In this document: positions 8,700 through 17,402 of the stretch, one piece after another | Position numbering within the stretch: position 1 is the first letter of the stretch | Layout of the letters: every line of letters begins with the position of its first letter | From: Streptomyces zhihengii | GTDB taxonomy: Bacteria; Actinomycetota; Actinomycetes; Streptomycetales; Streptomycetaceae | Reading direction: 5' to 3' | Length of the DNA stretch: 64,000 nucleotides | Assembly (NCBI RefSeq): GCF_016919245.1 | Contig: NZ_JAFEJA010000002.1 | Span: 1-64,000, forward strand | Translations under genes and position numbers: made by a program | The notes under the pieces: model-generated | What the model was told of the DNA's origin: nothing | Databases searched by the model: none | What the model saw: the letters and a program-made list of their open reading frames with translations, nothing else

Positions 8700-10244
8700 T
8701 CAGTTTTCCTCGTCGAGCCAGCCCATGGTCCGCTCCACGGCCTTGAGCCAGCTCTTGTACTCGCGCTCGCGCCGGTCGGCCTCCATGCGGGGGGTCCACT
8801 CGGCTGCCCTGCGCCAGTTGGCGCGCAGCGCGTCGGTGTCGGGCCAGAAGCCGACGGCCAGGCCGGCGGCGTAGGCGGCGCCGAGGCAGGTGGTCTCGGC
8901 GACCATCGGGCGCACCACGGGGGCGTCCAGGAAGTCCGAGAGCGTCTGCATCAGCAGGTTGTTGGAGGTCATGCCGCCGTCGACCTTGAGCGCGGTCAGC
9001 TCGACGCCGGAGTCCTTGGTCATGGCGTCGGTGATCTCGCGGGTCTGCCAGGCGGTGGCCTCGAGCACGGCACGGGCGATGTGCGCCTTGGTGACGTACC
9101 GGGTCAGTCCGGCGATCACACCGCGGGCGTCGGAGCGCCAGTACGGGGCGAACAGACCGGAGAAGGCCGGCACGAAGTAGGCGCCGCCGTTGTCCTCGAC
9201 GGAGAGGGCGAGGGTCTCGATCTCGGCGGCGGAGTTGATCAGGCCCATCTGGTCGCGCATCCACTGCACCAGCGAACCGGTGACCGCGATCGAGCCCTCC
9301 AGGGCGTAGACCGCCTTCTGGTCGCCGATGCGGTATCCGACGGTGGTGAGCAGGCCGTTGTACGAATTGACCGGCTGGTCGCCGGTGTTCATCAGCATGA
9401 AGGTGCCGGTGCCGTACGTGGACTTGGCCTCGCCCTTGGCGAAACAGGTCTGGCCGAAGAGGGCCGCCTGCTGGTCGCCCAGCGCGGAGGCGACCGGGAC
9501 GCCGTCGAGCGCCCCGCCCTTGGCGGTGCCGTAGACCTCGGCGGAGGAGCGGATCTCGGGGAGGATCGCGGCCGGCACCTCCATGGACTGGAGGATCTTG
9601 TCGTCCCACTCCATGGTGTGCAGGTTCATCAGCATGGTGCGCGAGGCGTTGGTGACGTCGGTGACGTGCACACCGCCGTCGGTGCCGCCGGTCAGGTTCC
9701 AGATGACCCAGGAGTCCATGGTGCCGAAGAGGATGTCGCCGCGCTCGGCGCGCTCGCGCAGGCTCTCGACGTTGTCCAGCAGCCAGCGGGCCTTGGGGCC
9801 GGCGAAGTAGGAGGCCAGGGGCAGCCCGGTCTCGCGGCGGAAGCGGTCCTGGCCGACGTTGCGGCCGAGTTCCTTGCAGAGGGCGTCGGTGCGGGTGTCC
9901 TGCCAGACGATGGCGTTGTGGACGGGCTCGCCGGTGTTCTTGTCCCACAGCAGCGTGGTCTCGCGCTGGTTGGTGATGCCGATCGCCTTGACGTCGGCGG
10001 CGGTGATCCCGGCCTTGTGGATCGCGCCGGCGACGACCTCCTGGACGTTGGTCCAGATCTCGGCGGCGTCGTGCTCGACCCAGCCCGGCTTGGGGAAGAT
10101 CTGCTCGTGCTCCTTCTGGTCGACCGCGACGATCCGGCCGTCCTTGTCGAAGACGATGCAGCGGCTGGACGTGGTGCCCTGGTCGATGGCCGCGATGAAC
10201 GGCCCGGTGCCGTGGGAGGACGTGGTGGTGGGTGCGTCGGTCAC
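8700..10244 (-). CDS. glpK: Glycerol kinase
   Basis: Phosphorylates glycerol to sn-glycerol-3-phosphate using ATP. 514 aa FGGY-family kinase: the N-terminal phosphate-binding loop is [14 protein letters not shown] near residue 16, and the C-terminal nucleotide-binding segment contains [13 protein letters not shown] start at GTG 10244, which follows AGGAG at the right spacing and gives the family N-terminus; a longer frame to 10340 has no ribosome site. It lies 52 nt after glpF and 15 nt before glpD. Confidence 0.96.
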   Translation of the reverse strand: MTDAPTTTSSHGTGPFIAAIDQGTTSSRCIVFDKDGRIVAVDQKEHEQIFPKPGWVEHDAAEIWTNVQEVVAGAIHKAGITAADVKAIGITNQRETTLLWDKNTGEPVHNAIVWQDTRTDALCKELGRNVGQDRFRRETGLPLASYFAGPKARWLLDNVESLRERAERGDILFGTMDSWVIWNLTGGTDGGVHVTDVTNASRTMLMNLHTMEWDDKILQSMEVPAAILPEIRSSAEVYGTAKGGALDGVPVASALGDQQAALFGQTCFAKGEAKSTYGTGTFMLMNTGDQPVNSYNGLLTTVGYRIGDQKAVYALEGSIAVTGSLVQWMRDQMGLINSAAEIETLALSVEDNGGAYFVPAFSGLFAPYWRSDARGVIAGLTRYVTKAHIARAVLEATAWQTREITDAMTKDSGVELTALKVDGGMTSNNLLMQTLSDFLDAPVVRPMVAETTCLGAAYAAGLAVGFWPDTDALRANWRRAAEWTPRMEADRREREYKSWLKAVERTMGWLDEEN

Positions 10245-10296
10245 GGGGTGCTCCTGCTCAGGTCTGAGGATGTACGGCTCGTGCGGCGGTCGTGTC

Positions 10297-11088
10297 TCAG
10301 GCGAACGCGATGTTGTAGATACCCGCGGCGGCGGCCGCACCGATCAGGGGACCGGCGACGGGGATCCAGGCGTAGCTCCAGTCGGAGCCGCCCTTGTTCG
10401 GCAGCGGGAGCAGGGCGTGCACGATGCGGGGGCCGAGGTCGCGGGCCGGGTTGATGGCGTATCCGGTCGGGCCGCCGAGCGACAGACCGATGGCGACCAC
10501 CACGAGGGCGGTCATCAGGCCGCCGACCGGGCCGAGGCCCTTGCCGCTGTCGTTGAGCCCCTGGGTGAGCACGGCGAGGACCAGCACCAGGGTGCCGATG
10601 ATCTCGGTGGCGAGGTTCTGCCAGACGTTGCGGATCTCGGGGCCGGTGGAGAAGATGCCGAGCACCGGGCCCGCGTGGCCGCTGCCCTCCGCGTGGGGGC
10701 CCTCGATCGGCTTGTCGGCGGGGTCGCCGACGATCTCCCGGTCGGTGAGATGCGCGTGGAACTGCCCGTAGTAGGCGATCCACACGAGCGCGGCGCCGAT
10801 CATCGCGCCGAGCATCTGTCCGGCGAGGTAGACGGGGACGTCGCCCCAGCTGTTGTCCTTGATCGCGATGCCGAGGGTGACCGCCGGGTTGAGGTGGGCA
10901 CCGGAGAGCGCGCCGGTCATGTAGACCGCGGTGAGCACCGCGAAGCCCCACCCGAAGGTGATGGCGAGCCAGCCCGCGTTGCGGGCCTTGGAGCTCTTGA
11001 GGGTGACGGCGGCACAGACGCCGCCACCGAGCAGGATGAGCACGGCGGTGCCGATGGTCTCACCGATGAAGATCTTGTCGCTGTCCAC
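10297..11088 (-). CDS. glpF: Glycerol facilitator (MIP/aquaporin family)
   Basis: Channel for passive glycerol entry. 263 aa with six predicted membrane segments and the two half-helix motifs HLNPAVTLG and [11 protein letters not shown], matching the NPA pair and the arginine of aquaglyceroporins. The GTG at 11088 follows AAGGAG. It is the first gene of the glycerol operon; the 408-nt region upstream contains a half-conserved copy of the putative GylR operator. Confidence 0.95.
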   Translation of the reverse strand: MDSDKIFIGETIGTAVLILLGGGVCAAVTLKSSKARNAGWLAITFGWGFAVLTAVYMTGALSGAHLNPAVTLGIAIKDNSWGDVPVYLAGQMLGAMIGAALVWIAYYGQFHAHLTDREIVGDPADKPIEGPHAEGSGHAGPVLGIFSTGPEIRNVWQNLATEIIGTLVLVLAVLTQGLNDSGKGLGPVGGLMTALVVVAIGLSLGGPTGYAINPARDLGPRIVHALLPLPNKGGSDWSYAWIPVAGPLIGAAAAAGIYNIAFA

Positions 11089-11214
11089 CCGCGACTCCTT
11101 TGTCCTACGTCCAGGGGAAGGCGGACCCCGGGTCCCTCCGGAGGTCCGCGCCCTCAGATGGGGGCGAATGCCGGCCCTTGGCGTTGTCACACTCTAGCGC
11201 GTATTGCCGTTAGC

Positions 11215-11233
11215 TGTTCGACAATGCCGACCG
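11215..11233 (-). promoter_or_regulatory. Putative GylR operator upstream of glpF
   Basis: TGTTCGACAATGC is identical over 13 bases to the left part of the palindromic site upstream of gylR (12352-12364); the right half here is degenerate. It lies about 127 nt upstream of the glpF start. Shared presence before the regulator and its operon fits an IclR-family autoregulatory scheme. Confidence 0.55.
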
Positions 11234-11290
11234 ATGCACGGCAGTTTTGTCCCGGGTGAAGACGGCGTCAAGGGTTGAGGGATCGAAAGC

Positions 11291-11304
11291 CGGATCGTTA
11301 TCCG
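11291..11304. promoter_or_regulatory. Inverted repeat CGGAT-CGTT-ATCCG in the glycerol operon upstream region
   Basis: A perfect 5-bp inverted repeat with a 4-nt spacer, about 200 nt upstream of glpF. It could be a second regulator site; no specific factor is assigned. Confidence 0.3.
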
Positions 11305-11496
11305 ATGATGCGCTCGCCCGTAGGCACCTGCCCGCGGGACGGCCCGCGCAACCGCGCGCGGGCACGCCGCGGCGGCCGCACGCGGGCATGTGGCGGCCCC
11401 GGGCGGCGGGGTGCGGCCCGGGGCGGGGCGGGTGCGGGCGCGGCCGGTGGCCGCCGGGTGGGGCGGGCGATGGCCCGGGCGCAGGGGGCGCCGGGT

Positions 11497-12261
11497 CTAG
11501 AAGCGGCTGGCGCCCAGGTCCCGGGAGACCGCGCGGGCGCAGTCGCGGACCGCCGCGACCAGCTCGGAGCGCAGCTCGCCGCCGTCGCAGACGCGCTCCA
11601 CCGCGCCCGTGATGGCGATCGCGCCCACGGGCATGCGCCGGCGGTCGTGGATGGGGGCGGCCACCGAGGCCACGCCCTCCCAGGTCTCCTCCACGTCGGC
11701 CGCCCAGCCCTTGGCCCGGGTGAGGTCGAGCAGCGCCTCGAAGGCGTCCAGCTCCGTCACCGTGGCCGGGGTGAACGCCTTGCGCTCCACTTCGACGGCC
11801 TCGGTGTGCGCGACCGGGTCGTAGGCGGCCAGCACCTTGCCGAGGGCCGTGGAGTGCAGCGGCTGCATGGCCCCCACCTCCAGCACCTGGCGGCTGTCGT
11901 CCGGGCGGAAGACGTGGTGCACGACGAGCACCCCGTGCTGGTGCAGCACGCCCAGGTGCACGCTCTCGCCGCTGGAGCGGGCCAGGTCGTCCGTCCACAC
12001 CAGGGCGCGGGCCCGCAGCTCGTGCACGTCCAGGTAGCTGTTGCCGAGCCGCAGCAGCTCCGCGCCGAGCTGGTAGCGCCCGGAGGCCGGGTCCTGCTCG
12101 ACGAAGCCCTCGGCCTGGAGGGTGCGCAGGATGCCGTGGGCCGTCCCCTTGGCGAGGTCCAGCGAGGAGGCGATGTCCGACAGCCCCAGCCGGCGCTCGC
12201 CGCCGGCGAGCAGGCGCAGCATGGCGGCGGCCCGCTCCAGTGACTGGATGTTCTTCGCCAT
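11497..12261 (-). CDS. gylR: IclR-family regulator of glycerol catabolism
   Basis: 254 aa. The N-terminal winged helix (LSDIASSLDLAKGTAHGILR, residues ~27-46) is followed by a C-terminal IclR effector domain (residues ~75-250). In S. coelicolor GylR lies directly upstream of, and in the same orientation as, gylCABX and represses it; this arrangement is the same. The ATG at 12261 gives the conserved MAKNIQSLERA N-terminus. A perfect-armed palindrome about 90 nt upstream repeats before glpF and is the probable operator. Confidence 0.92.
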   Translation of the reverse strand: MAKNIQSLERAAAMLRLLAGGERRLGLSDIASSLDLAKGTAHGILRTLQAEGFVEQDPASGRYQLGAELLRLGNSYLDVHELRARALVWTDDLARSSGESVHLGVLHQHGVLVVHHVFRPDDSRQVLEVGAMQPLHSTALGKVLAAYDPVAHTEAVEVERKAFTPATVTELDAFEALLDLTRAKGWAADVEETWEGVASVAAPIHDRRRMPVGAIAITGAVERVCDGGELRSELVAAVRDCARAVSRDLGASRF

Positions 12262-12351
12262 CGGATCTGGCCCTTCTCCACTGCGGTTCGACGAGCGGTG
12301 TGCGACGAGCGGTCTGCGGTACCCCGGGTAGAGGGTGACGGCTTGGATGGG

Positions 12352-12370
12352 TGTTCGACAATGCTGAACA
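12352..12370. promoter_or_regulatory. Putative GylR operator (TGTTCGACAATGCTGAACA)
   Basis: A 19-bp element with perfect 5-bp arms (TGTTC/GAACA), a size and symmetry typical of IclR-family sites. It is about 90 nt upstream of gylR, and thirteen bases recur upstream of glpF. It also lies about 130 nt upstream of the metH promoter on the other strand. Confidence 0.6.
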
Positions 12371-12497
12371 CTATCGGTCCATGCCGACCTGGTCATCGCA
12401 GAAGGAGTATCCCCCGGCCGAGCTACCCACGGAAACCCGGATGGAGTGGTTCCGTCCGCCTCGTGGGACACATCGACGGCGTGGGCGGGCACACGGC

Positions 12498-12503
12498 TAC
12501 TCT
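12498..12503 (+). promoter_or_regulatory. Candidate metH -10 hexamer TACTCT
   Basis: Fits TANNNT and would place the transcription start near 12510, directly at the first of two hairpins in the short leader. No clear -35 hexamer is visible. Confidence 0.4.
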
Positions 12504-12510
12504 GACTGCG

Positions 12511-12552
12511 TGCGCCTTCCCCGAGCCGGAGGCGCAAAGCCGACAGCCGTCG
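12511..12552 (+). ncRNA. Structured 5' leader of metH (two consecutive hairpins)
   Basis: Hairpin 1 pairs TGCGCCT-TCC (12511-12520) with GGAGGCGCA (12528-12536), one bulged base and a 7-nt loop. Hairpin 2 pairs CGAC (12541-12544) with GTCG (12549-12552). The ribosome site GGGAG follows about 8 nt later. The leader is thus almost all structure. It does not contain a B12 box and does not fit the S-adenosylhomocysteine aptamer as I know it. Comparative RNA families have been described upstream of Streptomyces metH, as I recall, but I cannot verify membership. Confidence 0.45.
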
Positions 12553-12571
12553 CATCCCAGGGAGCACATCC

Positions 12572-15500
12572 ATGGCCTCGTTGCCGACCCCTTCCGCTGA
12601 CAGCCGGACCCGAATCGACGCACTGCGCGAGGCACTCGCCACCCGGGTGGTGGTGGCGGACGGGGCGATGGGCACGATGCTGCAGGCCCAGGACCCCACC
12701 CTCGAGGACTTCGAGAACCTCGAAGGCTGCAACGAGATCCTCAACATCACCCGCCCCGACATCGTGCGCTCCGTCCACGCCGCCTACTTCGACGTCGGCG
12801 TCGACATGGTCGAGACCAACACCTTCGGCGCCAACTTCGCGGCCCTGGGGGAGTACGACATCCCCGAGCGCGTCCACGAGCTGTCCGAGGCCGGCGCCCG
12901 GATCGCCCGCGAGGTCGCCGACGAGTTCACCGCGTCGACCGGGCAGCAGCGCTGGGTGCTGGGTTCGATGGGCCCGGGCACCAAGCTGCCGACCCTCGGC
13001 CACGCCGACTACGCCACCCTGCGCGACGCCTACCAGCGCAACGCCGAGGGCATGATCGCCGGCGGCGCCGACGCGCTGATCGTCGAGACCACCCAGGACC
13101 TGCTCCAGACGAAGGCCGCCATCCTCGGCGCCCGCCGCGCGCTGGAGTCGACCGGCACCACCCTCCCGCTCATCTGCTCGGTCACCGTGGAGACCACCGG
13201 CACCATGCTGCTCGGCTCGGAGATCGGCGCGGCACTCACCGCGCTGGAGCCGCTCGGCATCGACATGATCGGCCTGAACTGCGCCACCGGCCCGGCCGAG
13301 ATGAGCGAGCACCTGCGCTACCTCGCCCGCCACTCCCGCGTCCCCCTCTCCTGCATGCCGAACGCGGGCCTCCCGGTGCTCGGCAAGGACGGCGCCCACT
13401 ACCCGCTGACCGCCCCGGAGCTGGCGGACGCCCAGGAGACCTTCGTCCGCGAGTACGGCCTGTCGCTCGTCGGCGGCTGCTGCGGCACCACCCCCGAGCA
13501 CCTGCGCCAGGTCGTCGAGCGGGTCCGCGGCCTCGCCCCCACCGCCCGTGAGCCGCGCCCCGAGCCGGGCGCCGCCTCGCTCTACCAGACGGTGCCCTTC
13601 CGCCAGGACACCGCGTACCTGGCGATCGGCGAGCGGACCAACGCCAACGGCTCCAAGAAGTTCCGCGAGGCCATGCTCGAAGGCCGCTGGGACGACTGCG
13701 TCGAGATGGCCCGCGACCAGATCCGCGAGGGCGCGCACATGCTCGACCTCTGCGTGGACTACGTCGGCCGCGACGGCGTCGCCGACATGGCCGAGCTGGC
13801 CGGCCGCTTCGCGACCGCCTCCACCCTGCCGATCGTGCTCGACTCCACCGAGGTCGACGTCATCGAGGCCGGTCTGGAGAAGCTCGGCGGCCGCGCGGTC
13901 ATCAACTCCGTCAACTACGAGGACGGCGACGGCCCCGAGTCCCGGTTCGCCAAGGTCACCGGCCTCGCGCGGGAGCACGGCGCCGCGCTGATCGCCCTCA
14001 CCATCGACGAGGAGGGCCAGGCCCGCACCGTCGAGAACAAGGTCGCCGTCGCCGAGCGGATCATCGACGACCTGACCGGCAACTGGGGCATCCACGAGTC
14101 GGACATCCTCGTCGACACCCTCACCTTCACCATCTGCACCGGTCAGGAGGAGTCCCGCAAGGACGGCGTCAACACCATCGAGGCCATCCGCGAGCTGAAG
14201 CGCCGCCACCCGGACGTGCAGACCACGCTCGGCCTGTCGAACATCTCCTTCGGCCTCAACCCGGCCGCCCGCATCCTGCTGAACTCCGTCTTCCTCGACG
14301 AGTGCGTCAAGGCCGGTCTGGACTCGGCCATCGTGCACGCCTCCAAGATCCTGCCGATCGCCCGCTTCGACGAGGAGCAGGTCACCACCGCGCTGGACCT
14401 GATCTACGACCGCCGCGCCGAGGGCTACGACCCGCTCCAGAAGCTGATGGCGCTCTTCGAGGGCGCGACCGCCAAGTCGATGAAGGCCGGCAAGGCGGAG
14501 GAACTGCTGGCGCTGCCGCTGGAGGAGCGCCTCAAGCGCCGGATCATCGACGGCGAGAAGAACGGCCTGGAGGGCGACCTCGACGAGGCGCTGCGCGACC
14601 GTCCCGCCCTGGAGATCGTCAACGACACCCTGCTCGACGGCATGAAGGTGGTCGGCGAGCTCTTCGGCTCCGGCCAGATGCAGCTCCCGTTCGTGCTCCA
14701 GTCGGCCGAGGTCATGAAGAACGCGGTCGCCTACCTGGAACCGCACATGGAGAAGTCCGACGCCGAGGGCAAGGGCACCATCGTGCTGGCCACCGTCCGC
14801 GGCGACGTCCACGACATCGGCAAGAACCTCGTCGACATCATCCTGTCCAACAACGGCTACAACGTCGTCAACCTGGGCATCAAGCAGCCCGTCTCCGCGA
14901 TCCTGGAGGCCGCCGACGAGCACCGGGCCGACGTGATCGGCATGTCGGGCCTGCTGGTCAAGTCGACCGTGATCATGAAGGAGAACCTGGAGGAGCTGAA
15001 CCAGCGCAAGCTGGCGGCCGACTACCCGGTCATCCTCGGCGGCGCGGCCCTCACCCGGGCCTACGTCGAACAGGACCTCCACGAGATCTACGAGGGCGAG
15101 GTCCGCTACGCCCGGGACGCCTTCGAGGGCCTGCGGCTGATGGACGCCCTGATCGCCGTCAAGCGCGGCGTCCCCGGCGCCACCCTGCCCGAGCTCAAGC
15201 AGCGCCGGGTGCGCCCCGCGGCCACCGCCGTCGTCGAGGAGCGCCCCGAGGAGGGCGCCGCCCGCTCCGACGTGGCCACCGACAACCCGGTGCCCGCCCC
15301 GCCCTTCTGGGGCACCCGCGTGGTCAAGGGCATCCAGCTCAAGGAGTACGCCTCCTGGCTCGACGAGGGCGCCCTCTTCAAGGGCCAGTGGGGGCTCAAG
15401 CAGTCCCGCGCCGGCGACGGCCCCGGCTACGAGGAGCTGGTGGAGACCGAGGGACGGCCCCGGCTGCGCGGCTGGCTCGACCAGCTCCACACGCAGAACA

Positions 15501-16084
15501 TGCTGGAGGCGGCCGTCGTCTACGGCTACTTCCCCTGCGTGTCCAAGGGCGACGACCTCATCCTGCTGGGCGAGGACGGCGCCGAGCGCACCCGCTTCTC
15601 CTTCCCGCGCCAGCGGCGCGGGCGCCGGCTGTGCCTCGCGGACTTCTTCCGGCCCGAGGAGTCCGGCGAGACGGACGTCGTCGGCCTCCAGGTCGTCACC
15701 GTGGGCTCCCGGATCGGCGAGGCGACCGCCAAGCTCTTCGAGGCCGACTCCTACCGCGACTACCTGGAGCTGCACGGACTGTCCGTCCAGCTCGCCGAGG
15801 CCCTCGCCGAGTACTGGCACGCCCGGGTGCGCTCCGAGCTCGGATTCGGCGGCGAGGACCCGGCGGACGTGGAGGACATGTTCGCCCTGAAGTACCGCGG
15901 CGCACGGTTCTCGCTCGGCTACGGGGCGTGCCCCGACCTGGAGGACCGCGCGAAGATCGCCGCCCTGCTGGAGCCCGAGCGGATCGGGGTGCAGCTCTCC
16001 GAGGAGTTCCAGCTCCACCCCGAGCAGTCGACCGACGCGATCGTCATCCACCACCCCGAAGCCAAGTATTTCAACGCACGCTGA
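12572..16084 (+). CDS. metH: Cobalamin-dependent methionine synthase
   Basis: Transfers the methyl group of 5-methyltetrahydrofolate to homocysteine via cobalamin. 1170 aa with the full modular order: homocysteine domain with zinc ligands C237 (GLNCATG) and C303/C304 (GGCCGTT), pterin-binding barrel (~345-615), B12 cap (~650-740), B12-binding Rossmann domain with DVHDIGKN near residue 745 (cobalt-ligand histidine), and the S-adenosylmethionine reactivation domain (~900-1170, with RGARFSLGYGACPD near 1107). The ATG at 12572 follows GGGAG. It is divergent from gylR. The activation domain lacks the exact RxxLWG motif of E. coli (RSELGFGG instead). Confidence 0.96.
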   Translation: MASLPTPSADSRTRIDALREALATRVVVADGAMGTMLQAQDPTLEDFENLEGCNEILNITRPDIVRSVHAAYFDVGVDMVETNTFGANFAALGEYDIPERVHELSEAGARIAREVADEFTASTGQQRWVLGSMGPGTKLPTLGHADYATLRDAYQRNAEGMIAGGADALIVETTQDLLQTKAAILGARRALESTGTTLPLICSVTVETTGTMLLGSEIGAALTALEPLGIDMIGLNCATGPAEMSEHLRYLARHSRVPLSCMPNAGLPVLGKDGAHYPLTAPELADAQETFVREYGLSLVGGCCGTTPEHLRQVVERVRGLAPTAREPRPEPGAASLYQTVPFRQDTAYLAIGERTNANGSKKFREAMLEGRWDDCVEMARDQIREGAHMLDLCVDYVGRDGVADMAELAGRFATASTLPIVLDSTEVDVIEAGLEKLGGRAVINSVNYEDGDGPESRFAKVTGLAREHGAALIALTIDEEGQARTVENKVAVAERIIDDLTGNWGIHESDILVDTLTFTICTGQEESRKDGVNTIEAIRELKRRHPDVQTTLGLSNISFGLNPAARILLNSVFLDECVKAGLDSAIVHASKILPIARFDEEQVTTALDLIYDRRAEGYDPLQKLMALFEGATAKSMKAGKAEELLALPLEERLKRRIIDGEKNGLEGDLDEALRDRPALEIVNDTLLDGMKVVGELFGSGQMQLPFVLQSAEVMKNAVAYLEPHMEKSDAEGKGTIVLATVRGDVHDIGKNLVDIILSNNGYNVVNLGIKQPVSAILEAADEHRADVIGMSGLLVKSTVIMKENLEELNQRKLAADYPVILGGAALTRAYVEQDLHEIYEGEVRYARDAFEGLRLMDALIAVKRGVPGATLPELKQRRVRPAATAVVEERPEEGAARSDVATDNPVPAPPFWGTRVVKGIQLKEYASWLDEGALFKGQWGLKQSRAGDGPGYEELVETEGRPRLRGWLDQLHTQNMLEAAVVYGYFPCVSKGDDLILLGEDGAERTRFSFPRQRRGRRLCLADFFRPEESGETDVVGLQVVTVGSRIGEATAKLFEADSYRDYLELHGLSVQLAEALAEYWHARVRSELGFGGEDPADVEDMFALKYRGARFSLGYGACPDLEDRAKIAALLEPERIGVQLSEEFQLHPEQSTDAIVIHHPEAKYFNAR

Positions 16085-16095
16085 TCCATCGGGCG

Positions 16096-16163
16096 TAGAC
16101 TGGTCGGTCCAGTGCAGGCCGGTCACCTGTCACCGCGGAGCGCCGCGGGAGGGGTGGCCGGCC
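16096..16163 (+). promoter_or_regulatory. Promoter and nested-hairpin leader of the HAD gene
   Basis: TAGACT at 16096-16101 fits a -10 hexamer. Downstream, GGCCGGTCACC (16117-16127) pairs with GGTGGCCGGCC (16153-16163) through one G-U pair, enclosing a second perfect stem CCGCGG/CCGCGG (16133-16138 with 16143-16148). The structure ends about 15 nt before the ribosome site GGAGGTG. It may serve as the metH terminator, as a regulatory leader, or both. Confidence 0.4.
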
Positions 16164-16189
16164 TTCTCGTCCCTTCCGGAGGTGTGCCT

Positions 16190-16891
16190 ATGACCAGCAC
16201 GGTCCCCGCGTCCCTTACCCGTACGGCCGACGGGGCGGCCCTCCAGGCCGTCTTCCTCGACATGGACGGGACCCTCGTCGACACCGAGGGCTTCTGGTGG
16301 GACGCCGAGGTGGAGGTCTTCGCCGACCTGGGGCACCGGCTGGACGAGTCCTGGCGTGACGTCGTCGTCGGCGGACCGATGACCCGCAGCGCCGGATACC
16401 TGATCGAGGCCACCGGCGCCGACATCACCCTCCCCGAGCTGAGCGTGCTGCTGAACGACCGGTTCGAGGAGCGCATCGGCCGCGGCGTCCCGCTGATGCC
16501 CGGCGCCCGGCGGCTGCTCGCCGAGCTGGCCCGGCACAACGTGCCCACCGCCCTGGTCTCCGCCTCCCACCGGCGCATCATCGACCGGATCCTGGAGTCC
16601 CTCGGGAGCCACCACTTCCACCTCTCGGTGGCCGGCGACGAGGTGGAGCGCACCAAGCCGCACCCCGACCCGTACCTGGTGGCCGCCCGGCGCCTGGGCG
16701 CCGACCCGGCGCGCTGCGCGGTCGTCGAGGACACCGCCACCGGGGTGGCGGCCGCCGAGGCGGCCGGCTGCCGGGTCGTGGCGGTGCCGTCCGTGGCGCC
16801 GATCCAGCCCGCGGCGGGGCGCATGGTCGTGGCGTCGCTCGAAGAAGTCGACCTGCTTTTCCTGCGCACCCTGATCACCGCCCCGCACTGA
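16190..16891 (+). CDS. HAD superfamily hydrolase (phosphatase, IA variant)
   Basis: 233 aa. Motif I is FLDMDGTLVDTEG with catalytic D24 and D26, motif II is VSASH, the motif III lysine lies in RTKPHPDPY, and motif IV is VVEDTATG. A cap domain between residues ~35 and 95 places it in the beta-phosphoglucomutase-like class. The substrate is not predictable. The ATG at 16190 follows GGAGGTG; a longer frame from 16112 runs through the leader hairpins and is rejected. It lies 105 nt after metH. Confidence 0.9.
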   Translation: MTSTVPASLTRTADGAALQAVFLDMDGTLVDTEGFWWDAEVEVFADLGHRLDESWRDVVVGGPMTRSAGYLIEATGADITLPELSVLLNDRFEERIGRGVPLMPGARRLLAELARHNVPTALVSASHRRIIDRILESLGSHHFHLSVAGDEVERTKPHPDPYLVAARRLGADPARCAVVEDTATGVAAAEAAGCRVVAVPSVAPIQPAAGRMVVASLEEVDLLFLRTLITAPH

Positions 16892-16968
16892 TACATGTAC
16901 GGTCCGTGCATCTCGAATGCACCGGGAAACTCAGGGCAGCGGACCATGTAGTTTCCGTGACCAACTGC

Positions 16969-16984
16969 ATTACCGATCGGTAAT
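16969..16984. promoter_or_regulatory. Perfect 16-bp palindrome ATTACCGATCGGTAAT
   Basis: A perfect dyad without spacer, typical in size of a TetR- or MarR-type operator, followed by a partial repeat of its right half (TAATCGG). It lies about 80 nt after the HAD gene and over 400 nt before the lipoprotein gene. No local regulator gene is an obvious partner. Confidence 0.5.
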
Positions 16985-17269
16985 CGGCAATGTGTTCCGC
17001 CGCGTGACCTTCGTCACTGCGCGTGCACCCCGACCGACCGGCCGAAGGCCCCCGACCTGCCCCTGGAGGCGGAAAGGGGGTCGTCACATGCCCGTTTTGC
17101 GGCGGACGCATATGAATCATCCACCGGCGCGGGGGGCGCACGCAGGCATTCGTGATCACTCAGCGAATACGCCCCAACTCGGGCCCGTTCACGCTTTCCT
17201 GGCGCCTGGGACTAATGTCGTCGACGAGAACTCCGCCGCCTCACCGAGATGCACCGAAGGTCATCACAC

Positions 17270-17284
17270 CCTCGGAAACCGAGG
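17270..17284. promoter_or_regulatory. Inverted repeat CCTCGG-AAA-CCGAGG
   Basis: A perfect 6-bp stem with a 3-nt loop, about 120 nt upstream of the binding-protein gene. It could be an operator or a small hairpin; no factor is assigned. Confidence 0.35.
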
Positions 17285-17402
17285 ACCGATCGCTCTGTAC
17301 AACCAGCACGATCGCGCCACCCCGACCGGGTGGAAGCGGCGTAGTGACGTGTACACACACCGCTGAATCCCAGAGCCGGTTGGATGAGGGAGAACGTCCA
17401 GG

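Larger units (their letters stand above)
11089..11496. other. 408-nt regulatory region between gylR and glpF
   Basis: No gene seen. It holds the glycerol operon promoter region, an operator-like element at 11215-11227, and a 14-nt inverted repeat CGGATCGTTATCCG at 11291-11304. The gylR-proximal part (about 11330-11490) is extremely GC-rich with several overlapping weak hairpins and may act as the gylR terminator. Confidence 0.6.
16892..17402. other. 511-nt intergenic region without a recognised gene
   Basis: Frames open here but show no third-position GC bias, and their translations resemble no protein. The region contains a perfect 16-bp palindrome (16969-16984), a 6-bp inverted repeat with a 3-nt loop (17270-17284), and lower local GC around 16890-16990. 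It presumably contains the promoter of the downstream lipoprotein gene. Confidence 0.55.

Noticed and set aside
5845-9948. A 1367-codon open frame on the minus strand covering the LLM gene and the region antisense-frame to glpD and glpK
   Set aside because: Only the part from ATG 6906 encodes a recognisable protein. The rest is an out-of-frame reading of glpD/glpK with Arg/Pro/Ala-rich nonsense, a common artefact at this GC content.
12262-12571. A cobalamin or SAH riboswitch before metH
   Set aside because: No B12 box or SAH aptamer core as I know them. A short two-hairpin leader is reported instead.
12497-16126. A 1209-codon frame antisense to metH
   Set aside because: It mirrors metH codon structure; metH is unambiguous by motifs on the plus strand.
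16917-17366. A 149-codon plus-strand frame between the HAD and binding-protein genes
   Set aside because: No third-position GC bias, no ribosome site and a composition unlike a protein; treated as intergenic.
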